Source of the DNA: Salinispora fenicalii | GTDB taxonomy: Bacteria > Actinomycetota > Actinomycetes > Mycobacteriales > Micromonosporaceae | NCBI RefSeq assembly: GCF_000514815.1 | Contig: NZ_AZWQ01000020.1 | Span: 1 to 64,000 of the forward strand | DNA length: 64,000 nt | Direction: 5' to 3' | Part shown: positions 8,475-19,794 of the stretch, piece after piece | Layout: the number at the start of each line of letters is the position of its first letter | How positions within the stretch are numbered: the first letter of the stretch is position 1 | Translations under genes and position numbers: made by a program | Notes under the pieces: model-generated | What the model saw: only the letters and a program-made list of their open reading frames with translations | Database searches by the model: none | Told to the model about the DNA's origin: nothing

Positions 8475-8939
8475 TCACGTTTGGATCTCTAGCAGGACGG
8501 CGGGTCCTTCGTTGGCGCCGGGTCCAACCCCCACCCAGTCGTTAATGGGTACCTGAACAGCTTTTTCTGTCCCGGCCACGCTAACCGTAGCGCTGAGCGG
8601 GAAGTCGTTATAGTTGCGAATGCCGTATGCGTCGGCAAGCTCGAGAGAAACGTAGCCCTTTGTGCCTCGGATCTCAAAACAGAAGGGCGTGTCCTGGGTG
8701 AAGCTCCACACCTCGACAGAACGTGCCGGCTGATCGCATTCGATGAATAGGATATGGCCATCGCCCTTGATTAGCCGAATCCCGTCGATCTTATCACCTC
8801 CCGGATAAGTGAAATCTTCCACGATCGAGGGTGGTGCGTCGGGCTCGGCCGTTGCCGAAACGGGAAGCATTCCTAAGGTGCCGCCACTGGCCAAAACCAT
8901 GGCGGCGGCGCCGACGAACACCCGTCTAGTGACCTTCAT
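8475..8939 (-). CDS. Secreted hypothetical protein with Tat-like signal
   Basis: A 154-residue protein beginning MKVTRRVFVGAAAMVL, an arginine-pair signal peptide that resembles a short Tat signal, with probable cleavage after SATA (about residue 31). The mature part is about 120 residues, beta-rich in appearance, with two cysteines (FIECDQP, PFCFEIRG) that could form a disulfide in the exported protein. GGAG lies about 10 nt before the ATG at 8937-8939, which decides the start; an upstream frame to 9140 is not coding in character. It diverges from the large toxin gene (start 9129) across 190 bp. No known family; function unknown. Confidence 0.6.
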   Translation of the reverse strand: MKVTRRVFVGAAAMVLASGGTLGMLPVSATAEPDAPPSIVEDFTYPGGDKIDGIRLIKGDGHILFIECDQPARSVEVWSFTQDTPFCFEIRGTKGYVSLELADAYGIRNYNDFPLSATVSVAGTEKAVQVPINDWVGVGPGANEGPAVLLEIQT

Positions 8940-9128
8940 CGAGATATGGCTCCAGTTCTGGATAGCCGGTCCACCGGCCCTGATGACGTCGTCTGACCTG
9001 CACGTGCATGTGGAGATCACGTGTCTGCGATGATGGGGCACGCGCCACCCTGGATGCAACCCCGCTTGGCATGAGGTGAGTGTGGCCTTCTGTCGTTGCC
9101 GACCAACAGGTGTCCGAAGGGAATTCGA

Positions 9129-12100
9129 TTGCTGTACCACAGAGACTCCGCACCTGGCGTGATGCTGCGTGAAGTGATGGCTGCGGTGCTCGTGTCCGTG
9201 GTCATGCTGGCCACGTTGACCGTTCCATCCCCGGCATACGCCGAGGGTTCCCCCGACGACTTGCGCGTCGCCCGGAGCGAGGTCCTCATGAGCATGCTTA
9301 TGGATGGTCCGCTCACCGCTGCGGCTGCGCGGAAGGCATTGCTTGGCACGAACGATGATATCTTGCGGTTCCTCGACTCCGAAGAGCCCGCTCTCCGCAA
9401 GACGGACCTGCGTCTGCGCGTGCTACAGATGATGTCTGTCGGAGGTCCTGCCGTCCAAGCTGCTGCTTCCGCAGCCCTGGACGGTTCTGACGAGGACCGC
9501 GATCACTTCGTGTTCGGCACCTGGGACCGCGCCTTTGTACAGGATGAGCGGGCGCGAGCGCTGCAGGCGAAGACGGCTGGTGGACTAGCCGTGCAGGCGG
9601 CGGCGACCCGTGCCCTGGATGGCGGGGAAGCCGCCATCATCGAGTTCTTGGCTGTCGGCCTAGACAGTGCACGCGTGCACGACGAGCGTGCCCAGGCGTT
9701 GGCGATCATGATGAGTGGTGGCCCCGCGACCCGCGAGATGGCAAAGATTGCGCTTGACGGGGGACCTGAGACAATCCACGAGTTTGTGACGTCCGGCGTT
9801 GAGGTGGCTGAGGCACGCGACGAGACGCTTGCCTCAGTCACCGACCTTGCCGCGCAGGCCACGGCCGCAGGCAAGGAGGCCGCTGCAGAAACCGATGCGG
9901 CCAAGGTCGCGTCAGCCCAGGCCGTCGCGGCGGCCGAGCGGGCCAAGGCGGCGGCGCAGACTGCCGCCGCCGAAACCGCCGCTGCAAAGGATTCGGCGCA
10001 GGACGCTGCCGCCGCGGCGGGCCGTGCTGCCGATGCAGCGAAGGAGGCCGCCAAGGCTGCCCGGATTGCGGTGAACGCGGCTGGTGACGCGCACGCGGCC
10101 GCCAGAGCCGCGTCTACCTCCGCTGCCCGGGCGGCCAGCGCCGCAGTGCTGGCCGGCAATGCTGCGACCCGAGCCTATAAGGCAGCATCGGCGGCCGCGC
10201 TTGACGAGGACAAGGCGGCTGATGCCCGAAAGGCGGCGGTTGCTGCGCGGCAGAGTGCGCAAGCGGCGAAGGTGGCGGCGCAGGCGGCAGACGATGCGAG
10301 GAAGGCCGGAGCTGCCTCAGGCGACGCCGCTATCGCTGTGGCTTCCGCGAGCAATCACGCCGATGCAGCGGCGACTGCTGCAGATGAGGCTGGCGGCTAC
10401 GCACATGCGGCCGGATCAGAGGCCGACCGGGCTAAGCGGAATGCCGCCGAGGCCCGGCGGGCGGCGGCGGTCGCCGGTCGAGCAGCGCAGGCGGCGACAG
10501 CGCTTGCAGCGAAGGCGGCTGCTGCCGCTGGTGAGGCCGCTGATGCCGCTCGGGACGCGGCTGCACACGCCGAGGCGGCGGCTGTAGCCGCAAACAAGGC
10601 AGCTGACGCGGCAGGTGAGGCAGCTGACAAGGCGGAGCAGGCGACTGCGCATGCGGACGCCGCCATCGTTGCTGCAGCCGCCGCCTCTACCGCGGCGACA
10701 CAGGCCCAAGCGGTGGCCGAGATTGCGGAGGCTGCGGAGGCAGAGCGGCTCCAAATTGTCACACAGAATGGCATTGAGGCGGCGGAAGCAGCCTTGGAAG
10801 CGGACCAAGAGGTCGAGGCTCGCCTAGCGTGGGACGCAGAGGAGCAGACCCGTCGCGATGCAGAGACAGAGACCCTGCTGGAATCGGCGAGTGCGTCAGA
10901 CGCACCAGTCGACGTCATGCTCAGCAAAGGGCGGGAGGCTGCCCTGCGACTGCTGGCGAGCGGGGGACCCTGGACCAGGACTGCGGCTGAAGAAGCTCTG
11001 ACTGGTTCCGAAGTCGAGATGCGGTACTTCCTGCAGGAAGGGCTCACTAAGGCCACCGACCAGGACGATCGATCTCGGGTAGCGCACATTGCTGAGAGCG
11101 GGGAACCAGCAGCGTTGCGAGACGCTGCCGAGGCTGCTCTCGACGGCCCCATCGGAGGCGTGCGGGAGTTCCTGAGGACACGTGCCTACCCAGGGAAGGA
11201 CAACGATGATCGGGCAAAGATCCTCGCGTTGATGTCGGATGGCGGACCGGCCCTCGACCAAGCGGCCTCGACGGCCCTGGACGGCACTCACGAGGATCGC
11301 AACGAGTTTCTAACTCGTGGTCAGTACTCCGCCGCCGCACACGACGAGCGTGCCGAGATCCTCGGGATCCTGTCGACTGACCCCGCGCCGGGTCCGGAGG
11401 TCACGTCAGCGGCGAAGATCGCCCTCGCCGGTCCGCAGTCCTGGATGCGCGGGTTTCTCCGCGCAGGACATGCCCAGGCCCAGGATCGGGACTACCTGGC
11501 GGCAACCCACAAGGCGCGAGTCGATGCCGCTGTCGCTCAGGCCGGTCAGGCAGCGGCGACCGCCGAACAGGCAGCGTACGAGGCGGCGCGGGCGGCCGCG
11601 CTGGCGCGGGACGCCGCCGACGAGGCGGCCAACTACGCCCAGCAGGCCGCCAACTCGGCCTTGGAGGCGGGTGCCTACGCGAACGCGGCGAAAAGTGCGG
11701 CCGACGCGGCGAAGGAGTCCGCGCAGAAGGCGACGGCCTCGGCAGCAACGGCCCGCGAGGCAGCTGCGTCTGCCAGGGCAGATGCTCGCAAAGCTGACCG
11801 GGCCGCTGCCGACGCGCGGTACTCCGCCTACCGGGCAAAGACCAAGGCGGACGACGCACGAGCGTCCGCGAACGCGGCCCGGCGTTCGGCCGAGGCGGCA
11901 GGCAAGAGTGCCGACGAGTCCCAGGCCGACTACGACGCCGCATATGACGCCGCGCTTGCCCTGATCGAGCAGGAGGAGCAGGCGCGACGCGACAACCCGC
12001 CGACCTCTGACGGCAAGAACTGCGACCGTCCACCGGGCTATGGCGCTGACCCATCCTGCTACCCGAGTCTGCCCGACATGGAGCGGGGCCCGGAACACGG

Positions 12101-13235
12101 CGACATCCTCTGCTGGAGTTGGGCAGAGAACCAGAAGCAATGCGGTTATACGATCGTCACTCCGCAGGAGCGGCGGCAGTTTGAGCAGGACCGCGAGGCG
12201 CAGCAGACACTGAACGGCTGCGCAATGTTGGTCCCCGGCTGCTGGAACGCATTGCTGACCCTCCAGGCCCTCGATCCAGCCGTCAGGAATGATCCGGGGG
12301 CGACGCTGGACCTCGTGACTGAGCGGTTGCTCGGCAACAAGCTGACGCGAGCCGCGCGCCAAACCTGGTTGACGGCAACGCTGGCCTGCAACAAAAACAG
12401 CTTTTCAGCCGACACCCGCGTGGTGATGGCCGATGGTAGTACCAAGGCGATCAGCACTGTGCAGCTGCACGACCGGGTCAAGGCCACCGACCCCGTCACC
12501 GGTGACACCCGGGGACGCGAGGTGGTTGCGCTGCATCTTAACCAGGACACTGCCCTGACCGACGTGCAGGTTCGGGACACGAGGGGCGCCGTCGTCACGG
12601 TGCATACCACCCAGGAGCACCCATTCTGGGACGTGACACGACGTAGATGGATCGACGCGGCCGATTTGGACACAAATCACCGCCTCTACTCGGATGCGAG
12701 AAGTGGGCCAACCGTCGCCGGAGTGAAGTCGTTCACCGGCAGCCGGGCGATGTACAACCTCAGCGTGGCCGGGGCGCACACGTACTACATCGTCGTCGGT
12801 AGAGCTCACGTCCTCGTCCACAACGCCCCACCGTCAGCTCAGAGCTGTGATCTAGCCGGTGTCGAGCAGCGGCACAATGGTCAGGCGCATACCCTTTCGA
12901 AACACGTCAATGTGACTGATGAACAAGCGAGGAAACTGGCCGCAAAGACAGGGGTGGCCAATAGTGTTTGGACCAACATCGGCGTCGCGACTCGATCGAT
13001 CGATGAGTTAATCGCCAAGAAAGCGAAAGTGATCGAGAACTGGAAAAGGAAGTACAACGGGAAGGACCTTACTCTCGGTCCTGAGCGTGTCGCTCCTAAT
13101 GGCACCTCGCTCGGACGTGTCGTCTACCCGGACGGGTCGATCAAGCCGGCAGGTAATAGGATTATCCTGCTTCTCAGGCGTGACAAAAGTGAGCCCGGAG
13201 GGTACTACGTGTATACCGCCTATCCTGTGGAATAA
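9129..13235 (+). CDS. Secreted polymorphic toxin: ALF repeats, Ala-rich coiled coils, Hint domain, RNase A-like toxin
   Basis: About 1368 residues. The N-terminus is a signal peptide ending near PSPAYAEG. Residues about 40-238 and 594-790 are two blocks of ALF-type short repeats (pattern GGPAVQAAAxxALDG then FL). Residues about 238-540 and 790-953 are long alanine-rich coiled coils. A Hint (pretoxin self-splicing/cleaving) domain spans about 1087-1233: C, NSFSADTRVVMADG, TTQEHPFWD and terminal VHN. The last 135 residues (AHTLSKHVNVTDEQ through VYTAYPVE) resemble the bacterial RNase A-like toxin domain, including the terminal Thr-x-Tyr. RNA cleavage in target cells after Hint release is inferred. 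TTG 9129 is preferred because GAAGGG precedes it; TTG 9096 and ATG 9162 are alternatives. The immunity gene overlaps its stop. Confidence 0.85.
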   Translation: MLYHRDSAPGVMLREVMAAVLVSVVMLATLTVPSPAYAEGSPDDLRVARSEVLMSMLMDGPLTAAAARKALLGTNDDILRFLDSEEPALRKTDLRLRVLQMMSVGGPAVQAAASAALDGSDEDRDHFVFGTWDRAFVQDERARALQAKTAGGLAVQAAATRALDGGEAAIIEFLAVGLDSARVHDERAQALAIMMSGGPATREMAKIALDGGPETIHEFVTSGVEVAEARDETLASVTDLAAQATAAGKEAAAETDAAKVASAQAVAAAERAKAAAQTAAAETAAAKDSAQDAAAAAGRAADAAKEAAKAARIAVNAAGDAHAAARAASTSAARAASAAVLAGNAATRAYKAASAAALDEDKAADARKAAVAARQSAQAAKVAAQAADDARKAGAASGDAAIAVASASNHADAAATAADEAGGYAHAAGSEADRAKRNAAEARRAAAVAGRAAQAATALAAKAAAAAGEAADAARDAAAHAEAAAVAANKAADAAGEAADKAEQATAHADAAIVAAAAASTAATQAQAVAEIAEAAEAERLQIVTQNGIEAAEAALEADQEVEARLAWDAEEQTRRDAETETLLESASASDAPVDVMLSKGREAALRLLASGGPWTRTAAEEALTGSEVEMRYFLQEGLTKATDQDDRSRVAHIAESGEPAALRDAAEAALDGPIGGVREFLRTRAYPGKDNDDRAKILALMSDGGPALDQAASTALDGTHEDRNEFLTRGQYSAAAHDERAEILGILSTDPAPGPEVTSAAKIALAGPQSWMRGFLRAGHAQAQDRDYLAATHKARVDAAVAQAGQAAATAEQAAYEAARAAALARDAADEAANYAQQAANSALEAGAYANAAKSAADAAKESAQKATASAATAREAAASARADARKADRAAADARYSAYRAKTKADDARASANAARRSAEAAGKSADESQADYDAAYDAALALIEQEEQARRDNPPTSDGKNCDRPPGYGADPSCYPSLPDMERGPEHGDILCWSWAENQKQCGYTIVTPQERRQFEQDREAQQTLNGCAMLVPGCWNALLTLQALDPAVRNDPGATLDLVTERLLGNKLTRAARQTWLTATLACNKNSFSADTRVVMADGSTKAISTVQLHDRVKATDPVTGDTRGREVVALHLNQDTALTDVQVRDTRGAVVTVHTTQEHPFWDVTRRRWIDAADLDTNHRLYSDARSGPTVAGVKSFTGSRAMYNLSVAGAHTYYIVVGRAHVLVHNAPPSAQSCDLAGVEQRHNGQAHTLSKHVNVTDEQARKLAAKTGVANSVWTNIGVATRSIDELIAKKAKVIENWKRKYNGKDLTLGPERVAPNGTSLGRVVYPDGSIKPAGNRIILLLRRDKSEPGGYYVYTAYPVE

Positions 13236-13867
13236 TGTCCCGCATGTCTCGTCCCTCAGCCTTCGACTTCGGCCTTACCAGTCTTGCCAGCCAGTTCCAC
13301 CAGGACTGGCGGTGCGCTGGCGCAGCTGAATGCCTGATCGATCAAAGTCTCTTTCCAGGTCAGGATCCGTGGGAGGTCGAAGCGCTCCGGCGGGACGCCT
13401 CGACGATGCTGGCCGGACTGACTGCCAGTGAGATCGAGACTCTCTGGGCCGCGGGCATTGATGGTGGATTCAAGTTCGGCCCGGACGGCGACGCGCCGTC
13501 CGGGCCGGAGTGGCTCGACATAATCAACGAGCGGTGTCATCAGTGGCAGGAGAGGCACGGGGAGCGGCCTCAGCCTGAGGCGGACTGGGAATCCGGCGTC
13601 GCGTTAGCCGATGTCGTCGCAAAGGAGATCACCAGCCTGGTGGCCTCCGTGCCACCGAAGTGGAACCCAGGTGGGGTGGTGACAGCGGCCCTGCTGCGCT
13701 GCCATGCCACCTGCACCCCAGACCTCGCTCTCCGTTGGGCGATGAGCATCACGAGGTGGCACTCGCGGTCGTTGGAAGCTAGCCAGTACGCGCGCCTGGT
13801 TCGGCTGGGTGAAGCGCTCGGCTATGGCGAGTTCGTCGTCGCTGGCCTTGATGGCTTGGTGGAGTGA
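13235..13867 (+). CDS. Immunity protein for the RNase A-like toxin (CdiI-like)
   Basis: A 210-residue cytosolic protein without signal or membrane segments. Its ATG overlaps the toxin stop (TAATG), so the two are translationally coupled, the usual arrangement of a toxin and its neutralising partner. The N-terminal LASQFHQDW is typical of a widespread contact-dependent-inhibition immunity family that accompanies RNase A-like toxins. The rest is acidic and tryptophan-rich, suited to binding a basic nuclease. A second ATG at 13244 is a possible start. Immunity function is inferred from position and motif; binding to the toxin is untested. The gene ends 73 bp from the convergent MBL hydrolase gene. 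Confidence 0.75.
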   Translation: MSRMSRPSAFDFGLTSLASQFHQDWRCAGAAECLIDQSLFPGQDPWEVEALRRDASTMLAGLTASEIETLWAAGIDGGFKFGPDGDAPSGPEWLDIINERCHQWQERHGERPQPEADWESGVALADVVAKEITSLVASVPPKWNPGGVVTAALLRCHATCTPDLALRWAMSITRWHSRSLEASQYARLVRLGEALGYGEFVVAGLDGLVE

Positions 13868-13939
13868 AGCTAGAGCGGCTTACAGGATCCACTGGACTTC
13901 CGCCGCATAACCCCATGGCCAGGATCAGGGTCAACGGGA

Positions 13940-14593
13940 CTACCAGCCTCGGGCACGCCACTGGGGTAGGGCGGGGCGTTCGGTGCCGAGGGTGCTGTCC
14001 CTGCCGTGGCCCGGGTAGAACCAGGTGTCGTCGGGTAGCCGGTCGAACAGGCGTCGCTCGACGTCGTCAATGAGCTGGCCGAAGCGCTGCGGGTCACGGT
14101 CGGTGTTGCCCACCCCGCCGGGGAAGAGGCTGTCGCCGGTGAACAGGTGCGAGGTGCCGACCGTGTCCTGGTAGAGCAGGGCGATCGAGCCCGGGGTGTG
14201 CCCGCGTAGGTGAATCACCTCCACCGTGCAGTCACCGACCGACACCCGATCACCGTCGGCGAGGGGATCCACCTTGATCGGCAGCCCTGGCGCGTCCTCG
14301 GCATGCGCCAACGGTCGGGCCCCGGTCTCGGCCACCACCTCCTCGAGCGCCAGCCAGTGATCCATGTGCTGGTGTGTGGTCACCACTGTGGCGAGACCGG
14401 CGTCGCCGATCAGCTCGAGCAGCCGGGGTGCCTCGTTGGCCGCGTCGACCAGGACCTGCTCGCCGGTGGTCCGACAGCGCAGCAGGTAGGCGTTGTTGTC
14501 CATCGGCCCCACCGACAGTTTGGCGATGGTGAGCCGGTCCAGCTCGCGGACGGCCGGCGGGCCGCCGGGCGTGACGTCTCCGGTGTAGGTCAT
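13940..14593 (-). CDS. MBL-fold metallo-hydrolase (glyoxalase II-like)
   Basis: A 217-residue zinc hydrolase of the metallo-beta-lactamase fold. The metal-binding motif is THQHMDH (about residues 73-79), with further ligands in HLRGHTPGS (about 130), GDSLFPG (about 152) and YPGHG (about 195). This layout matches glyoxalase II-type thiolester hydrolases. Its neighbour is a mycothiol-dependent enzyme-family gene whose stop is 7 bp upstream on the same strand, so a role in hydrolysing mycothiol conjugates or thiolesters is plausible but inferred. ATG at 14591-14593. Converges with the immunity gene. Confidence 0.85.
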   Translation of the reverse strand: MTYTGDVTPGGPPAVRELDRLTIAKLSVGPMDNNAYLLRCRTTGEQVLVDAANEAPRLLELIGDAGLATVVTTHQHMDHWLALEEVVAETGARPLAHAEDAPGLPIKVDPLADGDRVSVGDCTVEVIHLRGHTPGSIALLYQDTVGTSHLFTGDSLFPGGVGNTDRDPQRFGQLIDDVERRLFDRLPDDTWFYPGHGRDSTLGTERPALPQWRARGW

Positions 14594-14600
14594 CGGTCGG

Positions 14601-15320
14601 TCAGATCCATTCGGGTGGGGTCGGTAGGGGGCCGTCGGGGCTGACGGTGAGCGCGGCGCCGGGGCTACGGCCGATCAGCCAGGCGGCGAGGTCGGGCGCC
14701 GCGCCGGTCACCGTGGGGGCGGCGGCAGTGCGGTCACCGACAACCAGGTCGTGCTGCCTGCCGTCGCAGCGCAGCACCATCGGCGGCGCGTCGGAGCGCC
14801 CGGCCAGGCCGGTGGCCACCTCGCGCAGGAGCCGGTGGCCGAACGCCTCCGGCCAGTCGGCGGGCCGGTATTCGACGGCCAGGTCCACGTGGTGCACCTC
14901 GACTTCGCGCAGCCGGCCCCAGACGAGGTATGCCGCGGACCACGGCCCGCGCCGGGTGTCGACGGTGGCGCCCCACGCCTCGGCCGGCATCGCCGCCACC
15001 GCCTCGGCGAACCGGTCCGCGGTGCGGCGTAGGTCGTCCAGGTGGGCGGCCTGCGGACGGGAGGCGCCGGCCTCGATGTCCGAGGAACGGGCGGCCGGGC
15101 TCGCGTACATCGGGATGGCTTCCCCGGTGCGGGCGGCGGTCAGCAGGTTGACGAACCCGTCGGCGTTGCGGGCGAGGTGGGCCAGCACATGTCCTCGGGT
15201 CCAACCGGGCAGCAGGGACGCGGCGGCCAGGCTCGTCTCGTCAAGGTCAGCCGTGGTGCGCAGGAGACGGGCCGTGGCGTCGTCCACCTCGCCGGTCAGC
15301 CGCAGTGGATCGGAGGTCAC
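14601..15320 (-). CDS. Maleylpyruvate isomerase family mycothiol-dependent enzyme (DinB/MDMPI fold)
   Basis: A 239-residue protein with an N-terminal MDMPI four-helix domain and a C-terminal SCP2-like domain. The metal-site residues are visible: His in GHVLAHLARNADG (about residues 48-60) and the Glu/His set in REVEVHHVDL (about 137-146). The family uses mycothiol, the actinobacterial thiol, to isomerise or conjugate substrates such as maleylpyruvate. The actual substrate is unknown because no gentisate-pathway genes are near. GTG start at 15318-15320 lies 6 nt after a TAGGGT box, indicating a leaderless mRNA. It forms a two-gene operon with the MBL hydrolase. Confidence 0.82.
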   Translation of the reverse strand: MTSDPLRLTGEVDDATARLLRTTADLDETSLAAASLLPGWTRGHVLAHLARNADGFVNLLTAARTGEAIPMYASPAARSSDIEAGASRPQAAHLDDLRRTADRFAEAVAAMPAEAWGATVDTRRGPWSAAYLVWGRLREVEVHHVDLAVEYRPADWPEAFGHRLLREVATGLAGRSDAPPMVLRCDGRQHDLVVGDRTAAAPTVTGAAPDLAAWLIGRSPGAALTVSPDGPLPTPPEWI

Positions 15321-15326
15321 CTCTCG

Positions 15327-15332
15327 ACCCTA
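15327..15332 (-). promoter_or_regulatory. -10 box TAGGGT, leaderless
   Basis: On the minus strand, TAGGGT ends 6 nt before the GTG of the MDMPI-family gene with no ribosome-binding site. Confidence 0.5.
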
Positions 15333-15443
15333 GCGGTCGGGCCGTCCCTTCGTCGCCGGGGAAATCGGTTTCGGGTCCGCGTCGGTGCGCCCTACGGTCG
15401 GCGGCAACGCGAGGCCGGGAGGTCGGAGGAGGTAGTGGAACCC

Positions 15444-16229
15444 GTGACCATCGACCTGACCGCTCTGGGCTGGGACGCCGACCGCGCGTCCGACGCGCGA
15501 CGGCGCGCCGACTATCAGCCGGGCCGGGTGGCCTGGGTGGAGCGGGGGGTGTGCACCGTCCTCGCCGCCGCCGGTCCGCTCCGCGCCACCCTCGGTGGTG
15601 CGGTGCTGGCCACGGCTGCCCGGGACCGGCGGCACCTGCCGTGCGTGGGGGACTGGGTGCTGCTCGCGACCTGGCCCGACCAGCATGTGACGGTCGAGGT
15701 GGTGCTGCCCCGGCGTACCGCGTTGATGGGCCCGCCCGTCGGCAGGGCCGCCCACGGGCAGGTGCTGGCGGCCAACCTGACCGTCGCGGCGGTGGTCGAG
15801 CCGATGCGTCCCGAGCCCGACCTCGGACGGATCGGGCGCCTGCTCGCACTCGCGCAGGAGTCGGGGGCCCGGCCGCTGGTGGTGCTGACCAAGTCTGACC
15901 TGGCCACCGATCCGACTGAGGTGGTGCGACAGGTCGCGGCGGCGGCGCCGGGGGTGCCGGTGCTGCCGGTGAGCGCGCAGCGGGGTGAGGGGCTCGACCC
16001 GCTACGCGCGGAGGTGGCGCCGGGTCGGACCCTCGGCCTGCTCGGCCCGTCCCGGGCCGGTCGGTCGAGTCTGGTGAACGCGTTGACCGGCGCGGTGGCG
16101 CTGCCGACGTCGGCGATCCGGCGGGTGGACGGCGCGGGCCGACCCACCTCCGCTGGGCGGGCGCTGGTGGCGGTGCCGGGCGGTGGTGCGGTGGTGGAGA
16201 CCCCAGGGGTACGGGCGGTGCCCGGCTGA
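15444..16229 (+). CDS. RsgA-like GTPase, truncated and with altered P-loop
   Basis: A 261-residue protein of the circularly permuted GTPase family (RsgA/YjeQ, which checks late 30S ribosome assembly). It has the N-terminal OB region, G4 as TKSDL (about residue 150), G5-like VSAQ (about 175), G1 as GPSRAGRSS (about 201-209) and G3 as ETPG. It differs from working RsgA in three ways: the P-loop lysine is Arg, the Thr-rich switch I (normally RHTTT) reads GRPTSAGR, and the frame stops 7 residues after ETPG, so the zinc-binding C-terminal domain is absent. It is probably a degenerate paralogue. The start is GTG 15444 after GGAGGAGGT; GTG 15435 is the alternative. Confidence 0.72.
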   Translation: MTIDLTALGWDADRASDARRRADYQPGRVAWVERGVCTVLAAAGPLRATLGGAVLATAARDRRHLPCVGDWVLLATWPDQHVTVEVVLPRRTALMGPPVGRAAHGQVLAANLTVAAVVEPMRPEPDLGRIGRLLALAQESGARPLVVLTKSDLATDPTEVVRQVAAAAPGVPVLPVSAQRGEGLDPLRAEVAPGRTLGLLGPSRAGRSSLVNALTGAVALPTSAIRRVDGAGRPTSAGRALVAVPGGGAVVETPGVRAVPG

Positions 16230-16310
16230 CCGATCTGAGCTGGGGGAATGCGCGGGCGAAGGGAAGTGTCACACCCCAGGGCTAGGCTTGCCAGGGCGCT
16301 CTCAGCGCTT

Positions 16311-16434
16311 GGTAACCAGGTAACCCAGGTGACCCTCAGCCAGGTGATCCAGCAGCCAACAGGTGATCCGGCAGCCAAGGTGATCCTTAGCCAAGGTGAC
16401 CCTCAGCGAAGGTGACGCGGTGACCAGGTAACCG
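16311..16434 (+). repeat. Degenerate 16-19 bp tandem repeat upstream of uvrA
   Basis: About six to seven imperfect units built on GGTGATCC..CAGCCAA (also GGTGACCCTCAGCCA and GGTAACC). The array fills much of the 347-bp gap between the RsgA-like gene and uvrA. Apart from this array and a possible TAGGCT -10 box at 16282-16287, I see nothing else in the gap. Confidence 0.75.
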
Positions 16435-16576
16435 CCACGCCCAACGGGCTACTACGACGCCCAGCGGGCACATAACCGCACAGATGACCGCTCGGCCGCC
16501 ATCCGGGGTCAGACATCCCGGGCGGGGTCGTCGGGCGACAACTGCCATCAATCCGCACCCCGGGAGTACACGCACC

Positions 16577-19531
<2,955 letters not shown>

Positions 19532-19646
19532 CTGACCCACGTCACCGATCCCGGTCATGCCCACCGGTCCCGGCGTTGGGGTGACTCGGGCCGGTGGCGT
19601 GACCAGGGCGGCGGTGTGACCAGGGTGGTGGCATCGACTGGCCGGG

Positions 19647-19652
19647 TAGGGT
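19647..19652 (+). promoter_or_regulatory. -10 box TAGGGT
   Basis: Ends 7 nt before the GTG of an 18-codon frame (19660-19716), at leaderless spacing. Probably drives transcription towards the Rieske gene. Confidence 0.35.
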
Positions 19653-19659
19653 CGCACGG

Positions 19660-19716
19660 GTGACCCCGGCGTTGACATCGAGCGTGGATGCCAGGAACGC
19701 GGCGCTGACCGGGTGA
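19660..19716 (+). CDS. Possible leaderless 18-codon leader ORF
   Basis: GTG at 19660 lies 7 nt after TAGGGT and opens an 18-codon frame (MTPALTSSVDARNAALTG) ending in TGA at 19714-19716, 78 bp before the Rieske gene. Its length and position suit a leader peptide or a remnant of a longer gene. There is no independent evidence of translation. Confidence 0.22.
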   Translation: MTPALTSSVDARNAALTG

Positions 19717-19794
19717 ATCGACGGGAGCGCCGTCCGGGAAGCCGGTTGGGGCGTACATCATGGCGGCGGTTTGGTGGCCGAGGAGATTGCGGAA

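Noticed and set aside
9503..12362. Several Arg- or Ala-rich frames overlapping the large toxin gene on both strands
   Set aside because: They are frame-shifted or antisense readings of the alanine-rich coiled-coil repeats (GCN codons read as CGN or GGC) and have no start signals.
16311..16434. CRISPR array
   Set aside because: Units are adjacent and degenerate, without unique spacers of constant length, and no cas genes are near; it is a simple tandem repeat.
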